Shown: piece by piece, positions 1-10,868 of the stretch
How positions within the stretch are numbered: position 1 is the stretch's first letter
Layout: every line of letters starts with the position of its first letter
Assembly: GCF_016463485.1 (NCBI RefSeq)
Contig: NZ_JAEMRD010000013.1
Location: forward strand, 1-43,324
From: Brevundimonas sp.
Lineage (GTDB): Bacteria; Pseudomonadota; Alphaproteobacteria; Caulobacterales; Caulobacteraceae
Reading direction: 5' to 3'
DNA length: 43,324 bases
Position numbers and translations under genes: made by a program
Notes under the pieces: generated by a model
Told to the model about the DNA's origin: nothing
What the model saw: the letters and a program-made list of their open reading frames with translations, nothing else
Databases searched by the model: none

Positions 1-14
1 TTCGCCCGTCCGAC

Positions 15-1820
15 GTGATCGGGCGGTCGGTGAAGCTCAAGCGTCAGGGACGGGAATGGGTGGGCCTGAGCCCCTTCTCGAAGGAGAAGTCGCCGTCGTT
101 TTTCGTCAACGACGACAAGGGTTTCTTCCACGACTTCTCTTCGGGCAAGCACGGCGACGTCATCAGCTTCCTGCAGGAGACCGAGCGGCTGTCTTTCCCG
201 GAGGCCGTCGAACGGTTGGCTGCCGAGGCCGGGATGCAGATGCCGGCGGAGGACCCGCAGGCCGCCGAGCGCGAGCAGAAGCGCCAGGGCCTGTCGGACT
301 GGATGGACCTGTCCCAGAAATGGTTCGCGGCCAATCTGCGCCGGTCGGTGGGCAAGGCGGCGCGCGAGTATCTGGAGCGGCGCGGCCTGCCCGAGGACCA
401 GTGGGAGCGGTTCGGCCTGGGCTATGCGCCCAACGACCGCGAGGGGCTGAAAAGCGCGCTGGTGCAGCGCGGGGCCAAGCCCGGCGACCTGGTCGAGATG
501 GGGATGCTGATTTCTCCCGAAGGCGGCGGTCAGCCCTATGACCGGTTCCGCGACCGGCTGATGTTCCCGATCCTGGACGCGCGTGGGCGGATCGTCAGCT
601 TCGGCGGCCGGGCCATGAACCCCGACGACCGGGCCAAATACCTGAACGGGCCGGAGAGTCCGCTGTTTCACAAGGGAGCGACCCTCTACGGCCTGCCCGA
701 GGCGCGGCGCATTCTGGGGGCCGAGTCCAAGGGCAAGGCGGCGATCATCGTCGTCGAGGGATATATGGACGTCATCGCCTGTCAGCGGGCGGGCCTGCCG
801 GCCGTGGCGCCGATGGGCACGGCCCTGACCGAAGATCAGATGGCCCTGTTGTGGCGGACGTCGTCCGAGCCGGTGCTGTGTTTCGACGGCGACGGGGCGG
901 GCCAGAGGGCGGCGTTCCGATCGATCGAGCGCGCATTGCCCCTGTTGAAGCCCGGCCGATCCTTCCGGTTCGCCCTGCTGGAAGGCGGGCAGGATCCGGA
1001 TGACATCCTGAGGGACAAGGGGGCGCCGGCCCTGCGTCAGGCCATGGGCGAGACACGGCCGTTCGCCGAGATGCTGTTCCGGCGCGAGGTCGAGGTCGAG
1101 CCGCTGGATACGCCCGAACGGCGCGCGGGGTTGAAGGGCCGGCTGCGGGCGGCGGCGGCCCTGATCCAGGACAAGGATTTGGCCGAACAGTACCGGCACG
1201 AGATGTTCGACCGGTTCGACGGCCTGTTTCCCAGCCGGACGGCGCCACAGGCGCGGCCGCAACCAGCCGGCGGACGCTGGCGACCGGGCCCGCCGCCGAA
1301 ACTGGGCCAGACGTCGGAGGGGGCGCAGGCCATGCAGTCGCTGTCGCGCTCGATCGAGCCGGTGGCGGCGGCGTTGGCGCACGGGGCCATCGAGGACCCC
1401 GAGCGGATGGACGACCATCTGGAGGCCATCTCCTCACACGGGTTCGGCGATGCGGCGCTGGACGGGCTGGCGCATGAGCTGGTGCGGCTGAGGTTCTCCG
1501 ATGCGGCGATGGATTCCGCCCTGCTGCGGCGGCGGCTGTCGGCCTCGGGCCACGACGACCTGCTGCGCGAAGTCGAAAAGGCGGCCGCCAAGTCGGGGGC
1601 GCCGTTCCTGGACGCCACGTCCAGCACCGCCGACGCCCGCCTGAGCTGGGCTCAGGGGTTCGAGGCCCTGACCCGGGTCGCGGCGCTGGAACAGGCCCTG
1701 GCCTCGGCCAAGTCGGGTGCCGACCAGACCTTCGACGCCCCGGCCTTCAGCCGCCTGAAGGCCGAACGCGATGCGCTGCGCCGTGCGGTCCGGACGGGGG
1801 AGATCTGGGGCGCGGGCTGA
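15..1820 (+). CDS. dnaG: DNA primase DnaG (5' end probably truncated by window start)
   Basis: N-terminal CHC2-like block GLSPFSKEKSPSFFVNDDKGFFHDFSSGKHGDVISF; TOPRIM block IIVVEGYMDVIACQRAG...LCFDGDGAGQRAA; upstream of rpoD as in the macromolecular synthesis operon. Confidence 0.96.
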   Translation: MIGRSVKLKRQGREWVGLSPFSKEKSPSFFVNDDKGFFHDFSSGKHGDVISFLQETERLSFPEAVERLAAEAGMQMPAEDPQAAEREQKRQGLSDWMDLSQKWFAANLRRSVGKAAREYLERRGLPEDQWERFGLGYAPNDREGLKSALVQRGAKPGDLVEMGMLISPEGGGQPYDRFRDRLMFPILDARGRIVSFGGRAMNPDDRAKYLNGPESPLFHKGATLYGLPEARRILGAESKGKAAIIVVEGYMDVIACQRAGLPAVAPMGTALTEDQMALLWRTSSEPVLCFDGDGAGQRAAFRSIERALPLLKPGRSFRFALLEGGQDPDDILRDKGAPALRQAMGETRPFAEMLFRREVEVEPLDTPERRAGLKGRLRAAAALIQDKDLAEQYRHEMFDRFDGLFPSRTAPQARPQPAGGRWRPGPPPKLGQTSEGAQAMQSLSRSIEPVAAALAHGAIEDPERMDDHLEAISSHGFGDAALDGLAHELVRLRFSDAAMDSALLRRRLSASGHDDLLREVEKAAAKSGAPFLDATSSTADARLSWAQGFEALTRVAALEQALASAKSGADQTFDAPAFSRLKAERDALRRAVRTGEIWGAG

Positions 1821-1860
1821 CGGCGTTTTCGGGATCAGCCGGCTGTGCTAGCGTGCAGCC

Positions 1861-2121
1861 ATGGATGGATCGCAGCCCGTCAAACTCTTCCGCCATGGTG
1901 ACGGCCACGCCGTCGATATTCCCGCAGGATTCACCCTGCCGGGCGACAACGCCGTGATGCGACAGGACGGCGAGCGGCTGATCATCGAGCCAGCGGAACT
2001 CGGGGCTGCAAAACCGTCGCTGAGCGAGTTGCTCGCACAGTGGGCCGCTGAAGGCCCCCTCGACGATGACGAGTGTATGCCAGAAATTCTGGATTCACCG
2101 CCCCGTCCCTTCGATCTTTGA
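1861..2121 (+). CDS. VapB-type antitoxin (AbrB/MazE-like N-terminal fold)
   Basis: VKLFRHGDGHAVDIPAGFTLPGDNAVMRQDGERLIIEP pattern; immediately followed by and overlapping a PIN-domain gene. Confidence 0.85.
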   Translation: MDGSQPVKLFRHGDGHAVDIPAGFTLPGDNAVMRQDGERLIIEPAELGAAKPSLSELLAQWAAEGPLDDDECMPEILDSPPRPFDL

Positions 2122-2525
2122 CCTTGTATCTGCTCGACACGAATGCCGTGTCGGCAATGGTCCGCGAGCCGGCGGGGGCCATCGGCGTTCGCGTCGATCT
2201 GGTCGGTCGGACGATGATCTGCACAAGTGTGGTTGTCGCGGCCGAGCTTCGGTATGGCCTCGCCAAACGGAAATCGGCTCGGCTGACCTCAAGAGTGGAG
2301 GCGGTTTTGGAAAGCTTGGTGGTTATTCCTTTCGGTTCTCCCGCCGAGGCCATCTATGGAATGATCCGCGCAGACATAGAAAGTCGCGGCCGTACAATCG
2401 GCCAGATGGATCTTCTGATCGCCGCCCACGCACTCGCCCTGGATTGCATCCTGGTCACCGATAACGACGGCGAGTTTCGGCGCGTGCCGGGCTTGCGTGT
2501 CGAGAACTGGCTGCGCGAGGGCTGA
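2118..2525 (+). CDS. PIN-domain VapC-family toxin (likely TTG start at 2118)
   Basis: LYLLDTNAVSAM ... VVVAAELRYGLA ... QMDLLIAAHAL ... LVTDNDGEF PIN acidic residues; TTG overlaps the antitoxin TGA (TTGA). The ORF-track ATG at 2073 would add 15 residues inside vapB. Confidence 0.85.
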   Translation: MTLYLLDTNAVSAMVREPAGAIGVRVDLVGRTMICTSVVVAAELRYGLAKRKSARLTSRVEAVLESLVVIPFGSPAEAIYGMIRADIESRGRTIGQMDLLIAAHALALDCILVTDNDGEFRRVPGLRVENWLREG

Positions 2526-2577
2526 GATCGCGACATTTACGGTAGCTCGCAACCCGCGCGGGATTGTAAGGAAGACG

Positions 2578-2603
2578 CGCCGGTCTCGCCTTTTCGACCG
2601 GCG
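2578..2603. repeat. 8-bp perfect inverted repeat/hairpin between vapC and the FkbM methyltransferase
   Basis: CGCCGGTC-tcgccttttc-GACCGGCG. Confidence 0.6.
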
Positions 2604-2621
2604 TCGAGCCTGGATTTCCGG

Positions 2622-3659
2622 ATGTTTCGTCGCCTTCGCAGACACCTTACCGCCGAGACGCCCGTGACACCGGCCGAACCGGTGCCGCAGGCCGTGACGG
2701 ACGTCCCCGGGACCAGCCCCCTGTCCCCGCGCGTCCAGTCGGCCGTCGAATTCCGGCGCGAGCACCCGAACGACTTCTACGGCGGGTGGGAAGAGGAGGA
2801 CATCGCCCTGTTCCAGGGCGCCCGTCGGTCCTCAACGGCGCAACCCGGCACGATCACCGACTTCCTGGGCACGCGCACGGCCACGGGCCTGCATCCCTGG
2901 GCCGCCTGGCACGACGGGGCCGTGTTCGACGACCTGCCCATCCCCGACGACCAGTTGCGCGCCGAGGCGATCGAATATTTCGCCCTGCTGCACGCCTTCG
3001 ACCGGGCCGGGCCCGACAGCTTCACCATCGCGGAACTGGGTGCCTCGTTCGGACCCTGGGTCTGCGCCGCGGCGGTCGAGGCGCGCCATCGCGGGATGCC
3101 GCGGGTTCGCCTGACGGCGGTCGAGGCCAGCCACCTGCATTTCGAACAGATCCAGTACCACCTGGCCACAAACGGCGTGTCGGCCGAGAACGCCGAGCTG
3201 AACCTGGTCCACGGTGCCATCGCGACCGAGGCGGGCACTTTGTACTTCCCCAAGGTCCACAGCCTGAACGACAACGGCAGCCAGGCCGTCGAGACGGCGC
3301 GGGATCACGACTACATCGGCCGCGAAGTCGAGCACGAGGCGGTCACCGCCTACACCCTGGATCAGGTGCTGGCCGAGGGGATCACCGACCTTCTGCATGT
3401 CGACATCCAGGGTACCGAGGGGCGGCTGCTGAGCGCCAACATCGACCTGCTGGACGCCCGGGTGCGCACCCTGTTCATCGGCACCCATTCCCGCCGGATC
3501 GAGGGCGAGTTGCTGGACCTGCTGCACGGTCGGGGCTGGACCCTGGTGCGCGAGCGGCCCTGCCAGTTCAGCTATCGGACCGAGATCGCCGACATCACCG
3601 GCTGGACCACACGCGACGGCGGACAGGTCTGGACCAATCCGCGCCTCGACCGGGTCTGA
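2622..3659 (+). CDS. FkbM family methyltransferase
   Basis: ELGASFGPWVCAAAVEARHRG...LTAVEASHLHFEQIQYHLATNGV...LLHVDIQGTEGRLL, FkbM-type SAM-binding arrangement. Confidence 0.8.
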   Translation: MFRRLRRHLTAETPVTPAEPVPQAVTDVPGTSPLSPRVQSAVEFRREHPNDFYGGWEEEDIALFQGARRSSTAQPGTITDFLGTRTATGLHPWAAWHDGAVFDDLPIPDDQLRAEAIEYFALLHAFDRAGPDSFTIAELGASFGPWVCAAAVEARHRGMPRVRLTAVEASHLHFEQIQYHLATNGVSAENAELNLVHGAIATEAGTLYFPKVHSLNDNGSQAVETARDHDYIGREVEHEAVTAYTLDQVLAEGITDLLHVDIQGTEGRLLSANIDLLDARVRTLFIGTHSRRIEGELLDLLHGRGWTLVRERPCQFSYRTEIADITGWTTRDGGQVWTNPRLDRV

Positions 3660-3673
3660 CGCCTGCAACCCTT

Positions 3674-3802
3674 GACAGGACGGCGGTCGCTCGCCATCTG
3701 GCGCATTCGGATCATCCTGCATTCGTGCGCGAGGTCGAGAAGGCGGCGGCATCGTCCGGCGCGCCTTTCCTGGCCGCAGCAGCGCCCCTCGCCGATGGCT
3801 GA
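3674..3802 (+). pseudogene. Degenerate dnaG C-terminal fragment
   Basis: Translation DRTAVARHLAHSDHPAFVREVEKAAASSGAPFLAAAAPLADG* aligns with DnaG residues DSALLRRRLSASGHDDLLREVEKAAAKSGAPFLDATSSTADA (22/42 identical by eye); no start codon context. Confidence 0.75.
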
Positions 3803-4054
3803 GGTCCGAACCGTCACGGCGGCCCTGACGGGCGCGACCGTCACCGCTTGCAGCATGCTGGGGGCGGCGTGCGGCGGGCTGTGACAAACCTGACCAAAGA
3901 AGCGAATGAGGCCGATCCGGACGGTCGCCGTAACAAACGGTGGCCGGGCGCGTTGTCTTTTTCGCAGGCGTTGCAATTTTGCCAGGGGTCAGCCTTTGGC
4001 ATTCAGGTCCGGATCGGTCGCCAGATCGCCACGGACACGGAGATTTGAGACTTC

Positions 4055-6010
<1,956 letters not shown>

Positions 6011-6037
6011 TCCAAGCGTTTTCGGCGCAGACGACCC

Positions 6038-6067
6038 AAGGGCGGCTCCGACGGAGCCGCCCTTTTT
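6038..6067 (+). terminator. Rho-independent terminator of rpoD
   Basis: GGGCGGCTCC-GAC-GGAGCCGCCC followed by TTTTT. Confidence 0.93.
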
Positions 6068-6080
6068 CCATTCTCTTCCA

Positions 6081-6112
6081 AAAAAGGGCGGCGTCCTTGC
6101 TGGACGCCGCCC
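6081..6112 (-). terminator. Rho-independent terminator of the minus-strand aldehyde dehydrogenase gene
   Basis: Stem GGGCGGCGTCC/GGACGCCGCCC (6086-6096/6102-6112) with an A-run at 6080-6085, i.e. a T-tract on the minus strand. Confidence 0.9.
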
Positions 6113-6140
6113 TCAGGTCGGGGAGGGCGCGGGTCCGCGC

Positions 6141-7658
6141 CTAGAAGAAGCCGAGTTTGTCGGGGCTGTAGCTGACCAGCAGGTTCTTGGTCTGCTGGTA
6201 GTGATCCAGCATCATGCGGTGGTTTTCACGACCGATGCCGGATTTCTTGTAGCCGCCGAAGGCCGCGTGGGCCGGATAGTGATGATAGCAGTTGGTCCAT
6301 ACCCGACCCGCCTCGATCCCACGCCCGGCGCGATAGGCGGTGTTCATGTCGCGCGACCAGACGCCGGCGCCCAAGCCGTATTCCGTGTCGTTGGCGATCT
6401 CGATAGCCTCTTCGAGCGTCTTGAAGGTGGTGACCGACAGGACTGGACCGAAGATCTCCTCCTGGAAGACCCGCATATCGTTGGTGCCCTTGAAGATGGT
6501 CGGCTTGACGTAATAGCCGCCGGCCAGATCGCCCGAGAGCTCCGGCTGGTCGCCGCCGGTCAGCACCTCGGCACCCTCGGCGCGGCCGATGTCGAGATAG
6601 GACAGTATCTTCTTCAGCTGCACGTCCGAAGCCTGGGCACCGACCATGGTGTTAGGATCGAGCGGGTCGCCCGCGACAATCGCCTCGACCCGCTTGATCG
6701 CCTTCTCGATGAAGGCGTCATAGATGTCCTCGTGGATCAGTGCGCGGCTGGGGCAGGTGCAGACCTCGCCCTGGTTCAAGGCGAACATGGCGAAGCCCTC
6801 CAGCGCCTTGTCCAGGAAGGCGTCGTCGTGATCCATCACGTCCTTGAAGAAGATGTTGGGTGACTTGCCGCCCAGCTCCAGCGTGACAGGGATGATGTTC
6901 TGGGTCGCGTACTCCATGATCTTCTGGCCCACAGCGGTGGAGCCGGTGAATGCGATCTTGGCGATGCGCGGGTTGGTGGCCAAGGGTTCTCCGACCTCCT
7001 TGCCAGTGCCCGAGAGGATGTTCAGCACACCAGCCGGGATCAGATCCTGGATCAGCTCCATGACCAGAAGGATCGAGGCGGGCGTCTGTTCGGCGGGCTT
7101 CAGCACCACGCAGTTGCCGGCGGCCAGGGCGGGGGCCAGCTTCCAGGCGGCCATCAGGATCGGGAAGTTCCAGGGAATGATCTGACCCACGACGCCCAGC
7201 GGCTCATGGAAGTGATAGGCGACGGTGTCGTTGTCGAGCTGGGAGATGCCGCCTTCCTGGGCGCGGATGCAGCCGGCGAAATAGCGGAAGTGGTCGATGG
7301 CCAGAGGGATGTCGGCGGCGAGCGTCTCGCGCACGGGCTTGCCGTTTTCCCAGGTCTCGGCCTCGGCGATGGCCTGGAGGTTCTGCTCCATCCGGTCGGC
7401 GATGCGATTCAACATGATCGATCGTTCCGTGACGGACGTTCTGCCCCAGGCTGCCCTGGCGGCATGAGCAGCGTCGAGCGCCAGCTCCACATCCGCGGCG
7501 TCCGAGCGGGCGACCTCGCACAGGACACGGCCGTTTACCGGGGAGGTATTCTCGAAATAGCGGCCGGCGACGGGGGCGACCCATTCACCGCCAATGAAGT
7601 TTTCGTACCGGGGCTTGAACTTGGGCGTCACGCTGCGGATGAATTCGGGCTTGGTCAT
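6141..7658 (-). CDS. Aldehyde dehydrogenase (ExaC/AldB-like)
   Basis: [14 protein letters not shown]...[36 protein letters not shown]...[14 protein letters not shown]...[20 protein letters not shown]. Confidence 0.95.
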   Translation of the reverse strand: MTKPEFIRSVTPKFKPRYENFIGGEWVAPVAGRYFENTSPVNGRVLCEVARSDAADVELALDAAHAARAAWGRTSVTERSIMLNRIADRMEQNLQAIAEAETWENGKPVRETLAADIPLAIDHFRYFAGCIRAQEGGISQLDNDTVAYHFHEPLGVVGQIIPWNFPILMAAWKLAPALAAGNCVVLKPAEQTPASILLVMELIQDLIPAGVLNILSGTGKEVGEPLATNPRIAKIAFTGSTAVGQKIMEYATQNIIPVTLELGGKSPNIFFKDVMDHDDAFLDKALEGFAMFALNQGEVCTCPSRALIHEDIYDAFIEKAIKRVEAIVAGDPLDPNTMVGAQASDVQLKKILSYLDIGRAEGAEVLTGGDQPELSGDLAGGYYVKPTIFKGTNDMRVFQEEIFGPVLSVTTFKTLEEAIEIANDTEYGLGAGVWSRDMNTAYRAGRGIEAGRVWTNCYHHYPAHAAFGGYKKSGIGRENHRMMLDHYQQTKNLLVSYSPDKLGFF

Positions 7659-7769
7659 CGGGTGTCTCCGTTCGTTTCCAGGCGCGCCGGTTGGTCGGCG
7701 TCGTCGTTGGCGACACAGAGCGCCTTTGAACGGTCACAAGAAAGATGCGCGGACCATGTTGCGGCGCAC

Positions 7770-7793
7770 ACCTGTCGCAAGCGTGAGACAGGT
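7770..7793. promoter_or_regulatory. Inverted repeat, candidate operator between regulator and aldehyde dehydrogenase genes
   Basis: ACCTGTC-gcaagcgtga-GACAGGT, 7-bp perfect arms in the intergenic region. Confidence 0.4.
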
Positions 7794-7818
7794 CCGGACT
7801 TTCCCCGGCGTGGCAGGT

Positions 7819-8772
7819 TCAGAGGCCCAAACGGTTCATCTTCCGGTGCATCGTCGCCCGACTGACGCCCAACGCCCTCGCGGCGGCGGAGACGTTGCCG
7901 CCCGTTCGAGCCAGCGCACGACGGACCGCGCCGCGTTCGGCTTCGAGCAGATCGGCGGGGTGGACGCGACCCAGCAGGTCCGAGGCCGGAAGCTGGGCGG
8001 CGATGCGGGCGTCGGTGATCTTGAGCGCCTGCCGCGCCGCGCGGGTGGCCCCGATGACGAGGTCGTCGCGGTCCACCGCCAGCAGGGCCGCCGAACGTTC
8101 GGCACCGTCGCCCGCCAGCACGATGCGGGCTTCGGCGAAAGCCTGGCGAAACGCTTGCGTCTCGATCGTGCGAGCGGCGTCCCCCACCGCATTGGAGATC
8201 AGGCCCAGCATGATTGCTGTCGCATCGGCGCGAGCGGAGGAGACGTCCAGCGCCCCGGCCAGCCGTCCCAAATGGTCGTGAATCGGGTGGGTCGTGCAGC
8301 TCAGGCCGGTGTTGCGGGTGTGGAAATGCTGGTCGCGGTGGATGGTGACGGGCCGGTGCTCGGCCAGGGCTGTGCCGATGCCGTTTGTCCCCTCGGCGGC
8401 CTCGGACCAGTCGGCGCCCGGCCACAGGCCCCATGAATGGAAGGTCTCGTCATCGACGGGAGCACCGCGTCGATCGACCGCGATCCCTTGCGCGTCTGTC
8501 AGCAGGACGCAGCAGCCGGTATCGCCGACGGCGAGGAACAGCCGGTCAAGCACAGGCTGGGCCGCCAGGGTCAGGGGCTCCATCGCCTGGCGGGCCTCGC
8601 GCAGGCGTTCGGCGGTGACGGTGCGGGCGCGCCCGCCGTCCTCCGGAGCCAGTCCGTGAACGGTCATGGACCGCCGCCAGGACGCGGCGATGGCCGAGCG
8701 CGCCGGGCCCGCCTCGTCGTCCAGCGCCTGCCGGATCCGGTCCGGATGGTCAGCGTCCGCCCTCGCGTCCAC
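7819..8772 (-). CDS. GAF-domain, Fis-type HTH regulator (AcoR-like, no AAA+ domain); likely GTG start at 8772
   Basis: GCCVLLTDAQGIAVDRRG...GADWSEAAEGTNGIGTALAEHRPVTIHRDQHFHTRNTGLSCTTHPIHDHLGRLAGALDVSS; C-terminal ALARTGGNVSAAARALGVSRATMHRKMNRLGL; GGAG shortly upstream of the GTG. Confidence 0.85.
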   Translation of the reverse strand: MDARADADHPDRIRQALDDEAGPARSAIAASWRRSMTVHGLAPEDGGRARTVTAERLREARQAMEPLTLAAQPVLDRLFLAVGDTGCCVLLTDAQGIAVDRRGAPVDDETFHSWGLWPGADWSEAAEGTNGIGTALAEHRPVTIHRDQHFHTRNTGLSCTTHPIHDHLGRLAGALDVSSARADATAIMLGLISNAVGDAARTIETQAFRQAFAEARIVLAGDGAERSAALLAVDRDDLVIGATRAARQALKITDARIAAQLPASDLLGRVHPADLLEAERGAVRRALARTGGNVSAAARALGVSRATMHRKMNRLGL

Positions 8773-8858
8773 GCGTGCTCCGTGGCTTTTCGTTTGATCG
8801 GCCAGCAAAGGCCCGATCCGTGGCCGTGTAAACCCCGACCGACCCCGCGGCGCCTCGC

Positions 8859-9206
8859 TCAGCTCGCGAACACCGTCCCGAAGCCGCCCCAGATCATGCG
8901 CTTGCCGTCGAAGGGCATGTCCATGTTCGCCCAGGCGGGGTCGCTTTCCATGGTGGCGAAACAGGCGTCGGCGGTCGCCTTGTCGGGCCATTTGATCCAG
9001 GAGAAGACCACGGCCTCGCCCTCTTCCAGCTTCACGGCCAGGTCAAAGCCGGTGACCTTGCCGGGCGGGATGTCCTCGCCCCAGGTCTCGACCTGTTCCA
9101 GGGCACCGTATTTTTGGAAGATCGGCCAGCTGGCCTCGGCGGACGCGATGTATTTGGCCTTGTCGGCGATCTTTACGGGGATGAGGAAGCCGGAGACGTA
9201 GGGCAT
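8859..9206 (-). CDS. DUF1428 family protein
   Basis: MPYVSGFLIPVKIADKAKY...WGEDIPPGKVTGFDLAVKLEEGEAVVFSWIKWPDKATAD...MPFDGKRMIWGGF; AAGGAG upstream of ATG. Confidence 0.88.
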   Translation of the reverse strand: MPYVSGFLIPVKIADKAKYIASAEASWPIFQKYGALEQVETWGEDIPPGKVTGFDLAVKLEEGEAVVFSWIKWPDKATADACFATMESDPAWANMDMPFDGKRMIWGGFGTVFAS

Positions 9207-9308
9207 TCTGGTGCTCCTTCGGAGGCGCTAACGCTCGGCTCGCGGAGCCTCGCTGCTTGAGCGCCTATGGGTGGATGATGCGGCAGGCAGGCGTCTTGTA
9301 CGAAGGCG

Positions 9309-9800
9309 TCAGGATACCGCGTCGGCGGCGGCTTCCAGGGCGGCGATGTCGATCTTCTTCATGGTCATCATGGCCTCGAAGGCGGCCCTGGCGCGGGCGG
9401 GGTCGGGGTCGGAGTGGAACTGCATCAGACGTCTGGGCGTGATCTGCCAGCTGACGCCCCAGCGGTCCTTGCACCAGCCGCACTGGCTCTCGGCCCCGCC
9501 GTTGCCGACGATGGCGTTCCACAGACGGTCGGTCTCGGCCTGGTCGTCGGTGTAGACCATGAAGGACACGGCCTCGGTCTGGGCGAACATCGGGCCGCCG
9601 TTCAGGCCCATGAAGGTGCGTCCGGCCAGGGTGAACTCGACGACCAGCTCCTCGCCCGCAGGGGTCGAGGGGTTGTCGGTGGGGCTGTCGTGGACCGTGT
9701 CGACGTGGCTGTCGGGCAGGCCCAGCGAGACATAGAATTCAGCGGCGGCGCGGGCCTGACCCAGGTCGTACCAGATGCAGGGGGTGATCTTGTCGGGCAT
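9309..9800 (-). CDS. VOC/PhnB-like family protein
   Basis: ITPCIWYDLGQARAAAEFYVSL...FTLAGRTFMGLNGGPMF...CGWCKDRWGVSWQITPRRLMQF. Confidence 0.88.
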   Translation of the reverse strand: MPDKITPCIWYDLGQARAAAEFYVSLGLPDSHVDTVHDSPTDNPSTPAGEELVVEFTLAGRTFMGLNGGPMFAQTEAVSFMVYTDDQAETDRLWNAIVGNGGAESQCGWCKDRWGVSWQITPRRLMQFHSDPDPARARAAFEAMMTMKKIDIAALEAAADAVS

Positions 9801-9975
9801 CGCAAGTTCTCCAGGCTGTATTTAACCATGAAGTTATTTAGGAAGGTCGTCAACCCGGCCTCTCCGTCCGGTGCTCCCCCCGCTCGCCACAGACCCGCGT
9901 TCTTCCGGTCGACACCGGCGCGCGCCGGGGGCATGGTGGCGCTGGACGGCGGGGGCGGTCGGGGATCAGGCGGCC

Positions 9976-10503
9976 ATGTTCAACATCGGATATCTGAAGA
10001 CGCGTCTGGGCCAGTACGGGGCGCTGTGGGTCGCGGCGTTCGTGCTGAGTGGGGCTGCGATCGGGGTCGGGGTGTTTTTCGACGACCTGATGGTCATCAT
10101 CGACCTCGTGCTGCCGGTCGGACTGGGTCTGGCGGCGCTGGGACTGGGCGTCGGCGTCGTGGTCAGCCTGATGTCGAAGGAGACGTTGGGGACCAAGCTG
10201 GTGGTCGTGCTGCTGGCGGTCCTGCTGGCGATGCCTTTGCTGTGGGGGCCGGTTTCGGCAGCGGTGGTCGCGGCGTTTCTGGCCGACCGGTCGATCGAAT
10301 ATTCCCAGGTCTATGCCGCCTTCCAGATCCGGATCAGCGAGATCCTGTATCCGGTGTCCCAGGCGGTGTTCGGCACGACCTTCCAGACGGTGTGGACCCT
10401 GTTCCAGGGGGCGGCGACGGTGGTGGGATTCTTCTCGGCCCTGTCGACCCTGTGGCCGCGTATTCGGCGGTTGCTGGGGCCCGAGCCCGTCCAGGAGGCG
10501 TGA
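9976..10503 (+). CDS. Hypothetical membrane protein
   Basis: Continuous ORF with several hydrophobic segments from MFNIGYLKTRLGQYGALWVAAFVLSGAAIGVGVFF; ATG at 9976 preferred over the upstream ORF-track start. Confidence 0.6.
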   Translation: MFNIGYLKTRLGQYGALWVAAFVLSGAAIGVGVFFDDLMVIIDLVLPVGLGLAALGLGVGVVVSLMSKETLGTKLVVVLLAVLLAMPLLWGPVSAAVVAAFLADRSIEYSQVYAAFQIRISEILYPVSQAVFGTTFQTVWTLFQGAATVVGFFSALSTLWPRIRRLLGPEPVQEA

Positions 10504-10546
10504 GGTCGATCTTGTCAGTTGCGACATTCGGGCGCAGCATCGGCCC

Positions 10547-10867
10547 ATGAGCAGCCAGCCCGCACCCGAACGCTACGCATCTTTTCAGGCCTTCTATCCC
10601 TACTATATCCACGAGCATTCCAACCGGACGTGTCGGCGGATCCATGTGGTGGGGACGACCGTGGTGTTGGCGGCGTTCGTCGGGTTCCTGTTCACGATGA
10701 ACCCGTGGTGGCTTCTGGCCATGCCGGTGGTCGGCTATGGCGCGGCCTGGATCGGACATTTCTTCTTCGAGAAGAACCGGCCGGCGACCTTCAGATACCC
10801 GCTGTGGAGCCTGATGGGCGACTGGCGGATGTGGTTCGAGACCCTGTCCGGCCAGCGGAAGTTCTAG
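10547..10867 (+). CDS. Mpo1-like/DUF962 family membrane protein
   Basis: YASFQAFYPYYIHEHSNRTCRRIHVVGTTVVL...GYGAAWIGHFFFEKNRPATFRYPLWSLMGDWRMW. Confidence 0.88.
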   Translation: MSSQPAPERYASFQAFYPYYIHEHSNRTCRRIHVVGTTVVLAAFVGFLFTMNPWWLLAMPVVGYGAAWIGHFFFEKNRPATFRYPLWSLMGDWRMWFETLSGQRKF

Positions 10868-10868
10868 A

